Below are positions 8,224 through 15,706 of a stretch of 26,544 bases of DNA, piece after piece. This DNA comes from Xanthobacteraceae bacterium (GTDB lineage: Bacteria > Pseudomonadota > Alphaproteobacteria > Rhizobiales > Xanthobacteraceae). Both the position numbers and the translations under genes were made by a program. The DNA lies in the NCBI GenBank assembly GCA_019746355.1, contig JAIESC010000161.1, positions 1 to 26,544 of the forward strand, read 5' to 3'. Each line of letters starts with the position of its first letter. The first letter of the stretch is position 1. The notes under the pieces are model-generated. The model saw nothing but the letters and a program-made list of their open reading frames with translations. It had not been told where the DNA came from and did not search any database.

Positions 8224-8696
8224 GCTTCGCTTTTTCGAGGGACGTGATCTGATCAGCCGATGGTCCTTGCTGTCATAGGATGCGGCGTCCGTCGATTCTT
8301 TCATCTCCGGTTCCAAATCGTCCCGTCGAGAAGTTTCAAAGGGAGCTGTTCGACGGCGTATGGCGTTCAGCCTTTGCTCCCGCTCGGACCTTTTGCGGTC
8401 CATTCTGATGCTGCCCGGGACCACGAGCAAAGACGGCATTGTCGATATCGCTGGAAGCTTCAGGCTCACGAGTCCTGAATATTCCCAAAGTTGGTCGCAG
8501 CGTACTCTGATTGGCGCGTTGCAGCGATTGCGCCGATTTCCCTGGACTTGCTGATATCGAGCGCCTAGACCAATTCACTCGGCGCGAGCATGTCGCGTCC
8601 GCACTCAAGCTTGCAATTCGCACAGTCGGCCGGCTGCCCAGCAGGGCTGCCGATGACATGTATGTGCTTGCTCCAACCCAAGAGAAGGATGTCCAT
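8224..8696. other. 473-bp gap before rpsU without a supported gene
   Basis: Base composition is visibly less GC-rich than in flanking genes. Frames on both strands lack ribosome-binding sites and recognisable motifs. The rpsU frame stays open upstream to 8511, but those 62 codons do not resemble S21 and no good start lies there. I see no terminator or clear promoter. The stretch could hold a long rpsU leader, the remains of a decayed gene, or both. Confidence 0.5.
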
Positions 8697-9014
8697 TTGC
8701 AGGTTCTTGTCCGAGACAACAACGTCGATCAGGCTCTTCGCGTCCTGAAGAAGAAGATGCAGCGCGAAGGCTTATTTCGCGAAATGAAACAGCGGCGGGC
8801 CTACGAGAAGCCATCGGAGCGAAAAGCGCGGGAGAAATCCGAAGCAATACGTCGTGCGCGAAAGCTGGCGCGCAAGAAGGCGCAGCGTGAGGGGCTCATT
8901 CCGGACACGCGCAAAAACAAGCTTGATGGCAAGCGGAATGGACAGCGGCCGGGCATGGGCGGCGGTATGAGTGGCCGCGGTTTCGGCGATCGGCCGGTGA
9001 CGCCGCGGTTCTGA
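8697..9014 (+). CDS. rpsU: Ribosomal protein bS21 paralog with basic Gly-rich tail
   Basis: bS21 binds the 30S platform near the anti-Shine-Dalgarno region and affects initiation. The start is inferred as TTG at 8697: AAGGA lies at 8685-8689 with a 7-nt gap, and translation then begins exactly as bS21 does ([21 protein letters not shown]). The core up to about residue 66 is highly basic ([21 protein letters not shown]). It is followed by a tail of about 40 residues rich in Gly and Arg, giving 105 residues in all, as in alphaproteobacterial S21 rather than the 71 of E. coli. Core differences such as [13 protein letters not shown] make it likely to be a secondary S21 copy rather than the housekeeping one. 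It sits in the same islet as a cold-shock gene. Confidence 0.85.
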   Translation: MQVLVRDNNVDQALRVLKKKMQREGLFREMKQRRAYEKPSERKAREKSEAIRRARKLARKKAQREGLIPDTRKNKLDGKRNGQRPGMGGGMSGRGFGDRPVTPRF

Positions 9015-9081
9015 CCGGAGCGATTGCGATCCGGCTCAGTTGACGGTCGCGTCGCGGATCGACGCAACAAGTCAGCGCAAC

Positions 9082-9111
9082 AAAAAAAGCCCCGGCCGGA
9101 GCCGGGGCTTT
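9082..9111 (-). terminator. Terminator, Bax inhibitor copy 2 (perhaps bidirectional)
   Basis: Perfect 11-bp stem AAAGCCCCGGC/GCCGGGGCTTT (9086-9096 and 9101-9111) with a CGGA loop. The minus strand has a run of seven U after it, so it ends the gene at 9135-9932. On the plus strand CTTT follows, which may help to end rpsU. Confidence 0.85.
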
Positions 9112-9134
9112 GGTATTGGCAATGGCGGCTGTGT

Positions 9135-9932
9135 CTACTCTTCGCGCTGGCCGAGCAGTTGCAGCAGCAGCGTGAACAGGTTGATGAAGTTGAGGTAGAG
9201 CGACAGTGCGCCGATGATCGAGGAACGCTCCGCCGTCTCGCCGTCCATCGCGCCGTAGAGGTATTCGGTCTTCAGCCGCTGGGTGTCCCAGGCGGTGAGG
9301 CCGGCGAACACCAGCACGCCCACCACCGAGATGATGAACTGCAGCATCGAGCTCGCCATGAAGATGTTGACGATGCTGGCGAGGATGACGCCGAACAGAC
9401 CCATCAGCAGGAACGATCCCATGCCGGTGAGATCGCGCTGCGTGGTGTAGCCCCACAGGCTCAAGGCGCCGAACGAGGCCGCGGTGATGAAGAACACCCG
9501 CACGATCGAGGTGTGCGTGAACACCATGAAGATCGAGGCGAGCGAGATGCCGACCAGCGCGGCGTAGATCCAGAACACGATCTGCGCGGTGGCGGGCCGC
9601 ATCCGCTCGATGGCGAAGCTCAACAGAAACACCAGCGCCAGCGGGGCGAAGATCACCACCCATTTCAGCGGGCTGACGAACAGCGCCTTGCCGAGCGCCG
9701 TCAGCATCAGGCCGTCGCGCAGCTTCAGCGCCGCGACCGTCGGGTCGGTGGTGACGGAAAGCATGTAGGTGCCAAGAGCGGCCGCGCCGGTGATGGCGAG
9801 GCCCAGCACCATGTAGTTGTAGATGCGCAGCATATAGGCGCGCAGCCCCTCGTCCACGGCGACGGTGGCGCCGGCGCGCCCCATCGTCTGGCCGAACGGT
9901 GCGGTCGTCACGTTGCGGTCGTAGTCCGACAT
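9135..9932 (-). CDS. Bax inhibitor-1/YccA family membrane protein (copy 2)
   Basis: A 265-residue inner-membrane protein with about seven hydrophobic segments, paralogous to the gene at 4830-5588. Shared blocks include GLRAYMLR(V/I)YNYM, SFGALSL(Y/W)GYTTQRDL, MGSFLLMGLFG and GLTA(Y/W)DTQR. The frame is open 23 codons further upstream, but the start at 9932 is preferred because the paralog also starts MSD followed by an aromatic or acidic stretch, and GGGGG lies 9 nt before the ATG. Copy 2 has a longer loop between the first two membrane segments (TVAALKLRDGLMLTALGKALF). It is separated from the ybbP-like gene by 163 bp that include a probable promoter. Ca2+ leak or FtsH-related roles are known for the family; no specific role is visible. 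Confidence 0.93.
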   Translation of the reverse strand: MSDYDRNVTTAPFGQTMGRAGATVAVDEGLRAYMLRIYNYMVLGLAITGAAALGTYMLSVTTDPTVAALKLRDGLMLTALGKALFVSPLKWVVIFAPLALVFLLSFAIERMRPATAQIVFWIYAALVGISLASIFMVFTHTSIVRVFFITAASFGALSLWGYTTQRDLTGMGSFLLMGLFGVILASIVNIFMASSMLQFIISVVGVLVFAGLTAWDTQRLKTEYLYGAMDGETAERSSIIGALSLYLNFINLFTLLLQLLGQREE

Positions 9933-10011
9933 CGTCGAAACCCCCATGTTGTCGAACGGCATCATCAATAACTGCCCACGTCGGATGACGTGATCAGTCA
10001 ACTTGAAACTA

Positions 10012-10020
10012 TGTATAGCA
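10012..10020 (-). promoter_or_regulatory. Extended -10 promoter for Bax inhibitor copy 2
   Basis: On the minus strand TGCTATACA (extended -10) precedes the gene; transcription would start near 10005, leaving a leader of about 70 nt. No convincing -35 hexamer is present, which is usual for extended -10 promoters. Confidence 0.4.
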
Positions 10021-10095
10021 CATCATCGCGCAAGCGTGCGGCCGGCATAAGACATTGAAATAATTTGCTCTTTACGCGACCCTTTGCCGCAAGCG

Positions 10096-12651
10096 CTACA
10101 AATTCCTGAGCACTGTCGCAGGCTTATGGCCGAGTGCGGTGAACGTGCCGGCAAGGCCCAGGGCAACTGTGACAAGAAGTGCGCCGAATGCCGCACCCGC
10201 TGCAGGCACCGGCAGCCACACGAAATCGAGACTCATCACCTTGGTCGTCACCATCCAGGCGGCGGCGGAGCCGGCCAGCACGCCGAACACGGCGGTTGCA
10301 CCGCCGAGCAGCAGGTATTCGAGGGCGTAGGCGGCCAGAAGCTTGCCGCGGGTCGCGCCGAGCGTCTTCAGCACGACGGCGTCGTAGATCCGGTCGCGAT
10401 GGCCGGCCGCGAGCGCGCCGCCGAGCACCATGATCGCAGCGAACAGCGCCACCATACTCGCGCCGCGGATCGCGATCACCAGGTTCCGGACGATACTGCC
10501 GACCGCCTCGATCGCGTCTTTGACGCGTACGCTCGTGATCGAAGGAAACGCCGCGCCGACCGCCTTCAACAGGCCGGCCTCCTGCTCGGCGGTCGAGCCG
10601 TTCTTGTAGCTCAGTGTGGCGATATCGGTGTGTGGTGCGCCCGCAAAGGCGTTCGGGGAGAACACCAGCACGAAATTGATGCCGAGGTTCTCCCAGTGCA
10701 CCGAGCGCAGGTTGGCGACTTTGGCGGCGATGTTCCGGCCGAGCACATTGACCACGACCGGGTCGCCGATCTTGAGCCCGAGCCCATCGGCGATCTTCTT
10801 TTCGAACGAGACCAGCGGCGGGCCCTTGTAGTCTTTCGGCCACCATTCGCCTTCGACCACCCTGGAGCCGCGCGGCACCTCCGCCGCGTAAGTGATGCCG
10901 CGGTCGCTTTGCAGCACCCATGCCGCGTTGGGCTGTGCCTTGATCTCGTCGGCCCTGACGCCGCCGGCCGACATGATCCGGCCGCGCAGCATCGGCACCC
11001 GCTCGAGCTCAGCCCCGGCAGCCTCCTTGCGGATGAAGGCATCGAAGCGCTCGGCCTCCGTCGACTGGATGTCGAGGAAGTAGAACGACGGCACCCTGTC
11101 GGGCAGTGCGCCCTCGATCTGGCGGCGCAGGTTGCCGTCGATCTGGATGACGGTGACGAGCAGCGCCAGGCCCAACCCGAGCGACAGCACGATGGTCGGT
11201 GTCAGCGCGCCGGGCCGGTGCATGTTGGCGACGGCAAGCCGCAGCGCCGTCGCCCGCGCATGCGGCAGCCGCCGCGCCACCGCCATCAGCCCGAGCGCCA
11301 CCACCTGAAGGGTCACGAACACCGCGGCGGCGGAGGCGAAGAAAATAAGCGCGATCCGGCGGTCGAAGGCGAGGTACGTCGCCACCGCGATCAGGGCTGC
11401 GAGCACCAGTGCGGTGGCAATCATGTAGCGCCGCCGCGGCCAGCGTCCGGACGTCACGGCGTCGCGAAACAGCGCCGAAACCGGGATGTCGTGCGCGCGC
11501 CCGAGCGGCCAGAGCGCGAAGGCCAGCGCCGTCATCAGGCCGTAGACGAAAGCCAGCGCCAGCTCCGCGGGCTCCAGCGCCGGCTCGACCGGCAGAGGCA
11601 GCACCTTGCCGAAGGCCGCGGCAATTCCGAACGGCAGGGCTGCTCCGAGAACGAGCCCGATCAACGCGCCGACCGAGGCCATCAACAGAACCTGGAACAG
11701 ATAGATGGCGAACACCCGGCCGCCGGTGGCGCCCAGCGCCTTCAGCGTCGCGATCACGTCGCGTTTGCGGTCGATGTGGCTCTTCACTGCGTTGGCGACG
11801 CCCACGCCGCCGACCAGCAGCGCGGTGAGGCCGACGAGCGTCAGGAATTGGGTGAAGCGCTCGACGTTGCGCTCGAGCTGTGGCGAGGCGTTGGTGCGGC
11901 TTCGGATCTGCCAGCCGGCGTCGGGCAATTCCTTGCCGGCCGCCGCGATCACGGCTTCGGCGGCGCGGTCGCTGCTGTCCGGCAGCTTGAGGCGGTAGTT
12001 CCAGCGGACAAGGCTTCCGGGCACAAGGAGCCCGGTGGCGCGCAGCGCCGCCTCGCTGATGATGATGCGGGGACCGAAGCCGATGCCGCTCGCAAGCTTG
12101 TCGGGCTCATTCTTGATGAGGGCGGTGACCGCGATGGTCGCGCCGCCGATGCTGAGCCGCGCGCCGGGCTTGAGGTCGTAACGCGTCAGCAGCGTCGAAT
12201 CGACCGCTGCGCCGAACGCGCCGTCGCGTGGCGCGAGCGCGCGGTCGAGCGCCATGTCGGGATCGAGAACGATCTTGCCGTAGATCGGATAGAGGCCATC
12301 GACCGCTTTCAACTCGACCAGCACGCGGGTGCCGCCGGCGGTCGCCGCCATCGCGCGCATGTTGGCGCCCGACGAAACCTGGCCGCGGCTTTCGAGAAAG
12401 CGCCGCTCGGCGGCATCGGCTTCGCGGTGAATGAGCAGGAACGAAAGATCGCCGCCGAGGATCACCTGGCCCTCGCGGTCGATGCCGTTGGTCAGGCTGC
12501 GCGCAAACGAGCCGACGCCGGCAATCGCCATCACGCCGAGCGCGATGCAGGCGACAAAGATGCGAAAGCCGTGCAGGCCGCCGCGCAACTCCAGCAGCGC
12601 AAAGCGCAGCGGGCTGAACGGCGCGGCGATCGTCGGCGAAGCGAGGCTCAT
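10096..12651 (-). CDS. ybbP: ABC transporter permease, FtsX/YbbP type
   Basis: An 851-residue permease with two FtsX-like units. A first membrane helix (about 28-50) is followed by a large periplasmic domain (to about 270), then three helices (about 275-390) with the FtsX-type loop RKRDVIATLKALGATGGRVF. Further helices around 410-460 lead to a second periplasmic domain (about 500-720) and three C-terminal helices with YDAVVLKTLGATRGKLLAAYALEYLLL. The duplicated KALGAT/KTLGAT coupling loops are typical of YbbP-like permeases that work with a YbbA ATPase. The family moves or extracts envelope-associated substrates mechanically; the substrate is unknown. It is the last gene of a three-gene operon, 7 bp after the preceding stop. 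No clear terminator follows. Confidence 0.9.
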   Translation of the reverse strand: MSLASPTIAAPFSPLRFALLELRGGLHGFRIFVACIALGVMAIAGVGSFARSLTNGIDREGQVILGGDLSFLLIHREADAAERRFLESRGQVSSGANMRAMAATAGGTRVLVELKAVDGLYPIYGKIVLDPDMALDRALAPRDGAFGAAVDSTLLTRYDLKPGARLSIGGATIAVTALIKNEPDKLASGIGFGPRIIISEAALRATGLLVPGSLVRWNYRLKLPDSSDRAAEAVIAAAGKELPDAGWQIRSRTNASPQLERNVERFTQFLTLVGLTALLVGGVGVANAVKSHIDRKRDVIATLKALGATGGRVFAIYLFQVLLMASVGALIGLVLGAALPFGIAAAFGKVLPLPVEPALEPAELALAFVYGLMTALAFALWPLGRAHDIPVSALFRDAVTSGRWPRRRYMIATALVLAALIAVATYLAFDRRIALIFFASAAAVFVTLQVVALGLMAVARRLPHARATALRLAVANMHRPGALTPTIVLSLGLGLALLVTVIQIDGNLRRQIEGALPDRVPSFYFLDIQSTEAERFDAFIRKEAAGAELERVPMLRGRIMSAGGVRADEIKAQPNAAWVLQSDRGITYAAEVPRGSRVVEGEWWPKDYKGPPLVSFEKKIADGLGLKIGDPVVVNVLGRNIAAKVANLRSVHWENLGINFVLVFSPNAFAGAPHTDIATLSYKNGSTAEQEAGLLKAVGAAFPSITSVRVKDAIEAVGSIVRNLVIAIRGASMVALFAAIMVLGGALAAGHRDRIYDAVVLKTLGATRGKLLAAYALEYLLLGGATAVFGVLAGSAAAWMVTTKVMSLDFVWLPVPAAGAAFGALLVTVALGLAGTFTALGHKPATVLRNL

Positions 12652-12658
12652 GCGGGCG

Positions 12659-13306
12659 TCATGTGGGTTTGGGCGCGTAGCGGGACAGGAACAAGTGGAC
12701 CGGCCAGAACAGGACCAGCGGCAGGCCGACCATCATGCCGCCGAGCCAGAGATAGGGATGCACGAAGGTCTGGGCGACGTTGTCGCTCGTGCCCCACACG
12801 TAGTTGATGTTCACCGGGGTGAGGCCGGGATTCGGATGTGGCGGCGGCATGAGGAAGAAGCAGACCAGCAGCAGCACCCAGGCGAGCACCGTCCAGGCCG
12901 GGAAGCCGCGCTTGTCATAGCCGTACTGCCAGACGAGATAGGCCAGCAGGAACGGCAGCCAGCCGTGGAACAGCGAAAGCCCGCGCAGGAACCGCGAGTT
13001 CTCGTGCTTGAACATGTAGTCGGTCATGCCGGTGAGCTGCACGCCGAAGATGTTCAGGATGAAATCGAGCACCCACAGCGCCTGCGGCGCGAGGATGCCG
13101 ACCGCGCACATCGAGATCAGCAACGGGCTCTCGATCCAGATGCCGACCAATGTCAGCAGGATCGCGACGTCGCAGAAGTAGAGGAAATTCGTCGGCCCGT
13201 AATAGTACCAATAGACCGGCACCAGAACGATCATGAAGGCGGTGTAGGCGAACTTGAGCCAAAGCGGTACGCGGTCGGGAGCGCGGGCGATGACCTCGGT
13301 TGTCAT
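12659..13306 (-). CDS. Six-TM conserved membrane protein inserted in the YbbAP operon
   Basis: A 215-residue integral membrane protein with about six hydrophobic segments (approximately 14-33, 41-58, 60-87, 106-126, 136-154, 184-208). Polar landmarks between them are YYYGPTNFLYFCD, ESPLLISM, GLSLFHGWLPF, YGYDKRG and NINYVWG. I recognise similar hypothetical membrane proteins in alphaproteobacteria and planctomycetes, with no known function. Gaps of 6 and 7 bp to the ATPase gene upstream and the permease gene downstream show a tightly coupled operon, so it may be an accessory subunit of the transporter (inference). E. coli ybbA-ybbP lacks such a gene. The conserved Asp, Glu, His and Trp at membrane edges could be functional, but no enzyme motif is recognised. 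Confidence 0.8.
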   Translation of the reverse strand: MTTEVIARAPDRVPLWLKFAYTAFMIVLVPVYWYYYGPTNFLYFCDVAILLTLVGIWIESPLLISMCAVGILAPQALWVLDFILNIFGVQLTGMTDYMFKHENSRFLRGLSLFHGWLPFLLAYLVWQYGYDKRGFPAWTVLAWVLLLVCFFLMPPPHPNPGLTPVNINYVWGTSDNVAQTFVHPYLWLGGMMVGLPLVLFWPVHLFLSRYAPKPT

Positions 13307-13312
13307 GGGGCG

Positions 13313-14026
13313 TCACCCGGTTGGTGAAGTCGTATGCGCGTTCTCGATCCGTCCGGAACGCAGCCGCACGATGCGGTCGCAGCGCTGCGCCAGCGCGTTG
13401 TCGTGCGTCACCAGAATGAGCGTGGTGCCGCGCTCGACGTGGCCGGCGAACAAAAGCTCGATGACCTGCTTGCCGGTGGCTTCGTCGAGGTTGCCGGTCG
13501 GCTCGTCGGCGACCAGGATCGCGGGATTGGGTGCGAGCGCGCGCGCGAGCGCGACGCGTTGCTGCTCGCCGCCGGAGAGCTGCGCCGGATAGTGGTGCAG
13601 GCGTTCGGCGAGGCCGACCTTGGCGAGCTCGGCGCGGGCGCGATCCCGCGCCGAGGCTTCGCCGGCAAGCTCCAGCGGCACCGCGACGTTCTCCAGCGCC
13701 GTCATGGTCGGGATCAGGTGGAACGACTGAAACACGATGCCGACGTTGCGGCCGCGGAAGCGCGCCAGCGCGTCCTCGTCGAGCTTGCGGAGGTCGGAGC
13801 CCGCCACCGTGATCGAGCCGGTGTCGGCCCGCTCCAGGCCCGCGAGCACCATCAGCAGCGTGGTCTTGCCCGACCCGGACGGTCCGACCAGGCCGATCGC
13901 CTCGCCGCGGCCTATATGAAGATCGATGTCTTTGAGGATATGTACGCGGGCCGCGTCGCGGCCGAGCGAAAGGTTGACGCCGGAGAGCGAGATGGCTGGG
14001 CTTGCCACAACCGAGGTGTCGTTCAT
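13313..14026 (-). CDS. ybbA: ABC transporter ATP-binding protein, YbbA/LolD type
   Basis: A 237-residue cytoplasmic ATPase subunit with all nucleotide-binding motifs: Walker A GPSGSGKT (48-55), Q-loop Q100, signature LSGGEQQ (150-156), Walker B ILVADEP (170-176) and H-loop VTHDN. The MacB/LolD/YbbA class is indicated by FQSFHLIPTMTALENVAVPLE. It powers the permease at 10096-12651. The start codon overlaps that of the divergent tesA gene by two bases, so the promoter of each must lie inside the coding region of the other. The arrangement tesA / ybbA-ybbP is also that of E. coli, which supports both assignments. Confidence 0.93.
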   Translation of the reverse strand: MNDTSVVASPAISLSGVNLSLGRDAARVHILKDIDLHIGRGEAIGLVGPSGSGKTTLLMVLAGLERADTGSITVAGSDLRKLDEDALARFRGRNVGIVFQSFHLIPTMTALENVAVPLELAGEASARDRARAELAKVGLAERLHHYPAQLSGGEQQRVALARALAPNPAILVADEPTGNLDEATGKQVIELLFAGHVERGTTLILVTHDNALAQRCDRIVRLRSGRIENAHTTSPTG

Positions 14027-14729
14027 GAGGCTTTGGGTTCGAATCGCGCTTCGGTCATATGGGAACCATGCCCGTTCCGTCCAGCGTCATTCGGCCGCCC
14101 TTGTATTTGGCCTGCTGGCCATGGTGTGGGCGGTGGGCGTGGCGGGCGCGGCGGAGCGGACCGTCAAGATCGTGGCGCTCGGCGATTCGCTGATGGCGGG
14201 CTACCAGCTGCCGGCCCAGGACGCGTTTCCGGTGCAGCTCGAGCGCGCACTGCGCGCCAAGGGGCTCGCCGTCGATGTCGCCAATGCCGGAGTGTCCGGC
14301 GACACCAGCTCCGGCGGGCTCAGTCGGCTCGACTGGTCGGTGCCGGATGGCACCGATGCGGTGATCCTCGAGCTTGGCGCCAATGACATGCTGCGCGCAG
14401 TCGACCCCAAGGTGACGCGCGCGGCGCTGACCGAGATCGTCCGCCGTCTCAAGGAGCGTCGCATCGAGGTGCTGTTGTGCGGGATGCAGGCTGCGCGCAA
14501 TCTCGGGCCCGATTACGCGCGCGCCTTCGACCCGATCTATCCGGATCTCGCCGCGGCCAACGGTCTTCTGCTCTATCCGTTTTTCCTCGACGGGATTGTC
14601 GGCGACGCCAAGCTCAACCAGAGCGACGGCCTGCATCCGACCGCGGCGGGCGTCACGAGGATTGTGGCGGGCCTCCTGCCCAAGGCGGAGGAATTGATCG
14701 CACGGGTGCGGGCCAAATCCGGCAGTTGA
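14025..14729 (+). CDS. tesA: GDSL/SGNH esterase TesA (acyl-CoA thioesterase I / arylesterase)
   Basis: A 234-residue periplasmic hydrolase with lysophospholipase/thioesterase activity in characterised relatives. A basic N-terminus and hydrophobic core (residues about 24-40) form a signal peptide, with cleavage near GVAGAA-E. The SGNH residues are all present: GDSL with Ser55, the Gly of block II in NAGVSGDT, GAND with Asn120, and DGLHP with Asp201 and His204. The ATG at 14025 has GAGG 9 nt upstream inside the ybbA coding region; no later start would keep the whole signal. The frame is open upstream to 13926 but overlaps ybbA there. The n-region is long for a Sec signal (about 23 residues). 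The neighbouring ABC module is its usual partner in proteobacteria. Confidence 0.93.
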   Translation: MRLWVRIALRSYGNHARSVQRHSAALVFGLLAMVWAVGVAGAAERTVKIVALGDSLMAGYQLPAQDAFPVQLERALRAKGLAVDVANAGVSGDTSSGGLSRLDWSVPDGTDAVILELGANDMLRAVDPKVTRAALTEIVRRLKERRIEVLLCGMQAARNLGPDYARAFDPIYPDLAAANGLLLYPFFLDGIVGDAKLNQSDGLHPTAAGVTRIVAGLLPKAEELIARVRAKSGS

Positions 14730-14768
14730 TCCGTCGCCAGACAGACCTGGAATTCCACCGTCCGGTTT

Positions 14769-14786
14769 CCGACATCATATTGTCGG
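14769..14786. promoter_or_regulatory. Inverted repeat between tesA and thpR
   Basis: CCGACA and TGTCGG, 6-bp perfect arms around TCATAT. It could be an operator for a dimeric regulator; there is no poly-T, so a terminator is unlikely. Confidence 0.25.
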
Positions 14787-14855
14787 GGGAGGGGTCATAT
14801 CCGGCGGTTGCGAAGCCGACCCGGACGTGATTCGCTGGCAGCAAGAGTCGAATCC

Positions 14856-15392
14856 ATGCCGCGATTGTTTACAGGTCTGGAAATACCGGCCTCACTCGCT
14901 GAAGCGCTCTCGCTGTTGCGCGGCGGCCTGCCGGGAGCGCGCTGGATCGACGCGGAAAACTACCACCTCACGCTGCGCTTCATCGGCGATGTGGATGACG
15001 AGATCGCGCAAGAGGTTGCATGGCTTCTCGGCAATGTCCGGCGGCGTGAATTCGAGCTGCGACTCGACGGGCTGTCGTCATTCGGCGGACGCAAGCCGCG
15101 CGCGGTGGTCGCGACCGTCGCCCCGTCGCAATCGGTGATGGAGCTGCAGGCCGAGCACGAGCGGCTGATGCAGCGGGTGGGGCTCGAGCCAGAAGGCCGG
15201 AAGTTCATGCCGCATATCACGCTGGCACGGCTGCGTGACGCGTCGAGCCACGACGTTGCCGAATACCTCTCGTCGCGCGGCGGCTTCCGTGCGCCGCCGT
15301 TCAAGGTGTCACGCTTTGTGCTGTTCTCGTCGCGCGCTTCGCAGGGCGGCGGACCTTACGTGGTCGAAGCGGCCTATCCGCTGGCGGCATAG
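14856..15392 (+). CDS. thpR: RNA 2',3'-cyclic phosphodiesterase (LigT/ThpR)
   Basis: A 178-residue member of the 2H phosphoesterase family. It opens 2',3'-cyclic phosphate on RNA ends and can ligate tRNA halves in vitro. The two catalytic H-x-T-x motifs are visible: HLTL at 37-40 and HITL at 120-123. The N-terminus MPRLFTGLEIP matches the family start, so ATG at 14856 is chosen over an in-frame upstream codon. The ThpR subgroup is supported by LEPEGRKFMPHITLAR. The size is normal. It is 126 bp downstream of tesA on the same strand, and no enzyme partner is adjacent. Confidence 0.93.
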   Translation: MPRLFTGLEIPASLAEALSLLRGGLPGARWIDAENYHLTLRFIGDVDDEIAQEVAWLLGNVRRREFELRLDGLSSFGGRKPRAVVATVAPSQSVMELQAEHERLMQRVGLEPEGRKFMPHITLARLRDASSHDVAEYLSSRGGFRAPPFKVSRFVLFSSRASQGGGPYVVEAAYPLAA

Positions 15393-15438
15393 CTCTCATT
15401 CGGCATCAGCTCCACCAGCGTTGCGACTGGAGTTGAAA

Positions 15439-15466
15439 AACAACAGCGCTGGCCAGCGAAGTTGTT
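15439..15466. repeat. Interrupted inverted repeat after thpR
   Basis: AACAAC (15439-15444) pairs with GTTGTT (15461-15466), and inside lies the perfect 12-bp palindrome CGCTGGCCAGCG (15447-15458). The arms are separated only by two mismatched bases on each side. It could form a hairpin at the end of the thpR transcript; no T-run follows. Confidence 0.5.
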
Positions 15467-15468
15467 CG

Positions 15469-15509
15469 GCGCGGTAAAACATTACTCAGCGCGGTAAATC
15501 AGTACGTCA
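15469..15509. promoter_or_regulatory. Direct repeats with 20-bp phase upstream of the Hint gene
   Basis: GCGCGGTAAA occurs at 15469-15478 and again at 15489-15498, exactly 20 bp (two helical turns) apart. The bases after each copy are also similar (ACATTAC and TCAGTAC). A partial copy, GCGCGGAT, begins at 15519, 30 bp further. Phased repeats like this usually bind a regulator on one face of the helix. No regulator can be named. Confidence 0.45.
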
Positions 15510-15602
15510 GATTGTTGCGCGCGGATCGTCATTGCGGCGAATGGAACCATGGCGCGCCGTCGCGTTCAAAATAAAGACATCAACAGATATCAAAGTCATT
15601 CC

Positions 15603-15636
15603 GTTGAGCAGCGCGATGATCATCGCGCTGCTCAAC
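15603..15636. repeat. 34-bp perfect palindrome upstream of the Hint gene
   Basis: Each 17-base half is the exact reverse complement of the other: the left half starts GTTGAGCAGCGCG and the centre is ATGATCAT. It ends 70 bp before the Hint-domain ATG. There is no spacer, so it is either a DNA cruciform or operator, or in RNA a long stem with a very small loop. No T-run follows, so it is not a typical terminator. Confidence 0.8.
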
Positions 15637-15706
15637 ACATCGATCGCTGAATCACTGACGCTTCACACATCATAGCTTCGCTTCGCTCGAATGGGGAAAG
15701 ACATCA

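Noticed and set aside
7855..8469. Minus-strand 204-codon frame
   Set aside because: It covers the better supported small plus-strand gene at 7978-8223 and has no ribosome-binding site or recognisable domain.
8511..8696. Upstream extension of the rpsU frame
   Set aside because: The sequence does not resemble S21, and the TTG at 8697 has the proper Shine-Dalgarno and the family's exact N-terminus.
9933..10001. 23-codon N-terminal extension of Bax inhibitor copy 2
   Set aside because: It would begin at a TTG only a few bases after the likely transcription start, and the paralog begins at the equivalent of the later ATG.
10084..12807. Very long plus-strand open frame (907 codons) opposite the ybbP-like gene
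   Set aside because: It is rich in Arg, His, Gln and Asp, as usual for antisense frames of GC-rich genes, with no motif; the minus strand has a clear FtsX-type permease.
15603..15636. The palindrome as a rho-independent terminator of thpR
   Set aside because: No T-run follows on either strand and it lies more than 200 bp after the thpR stop.
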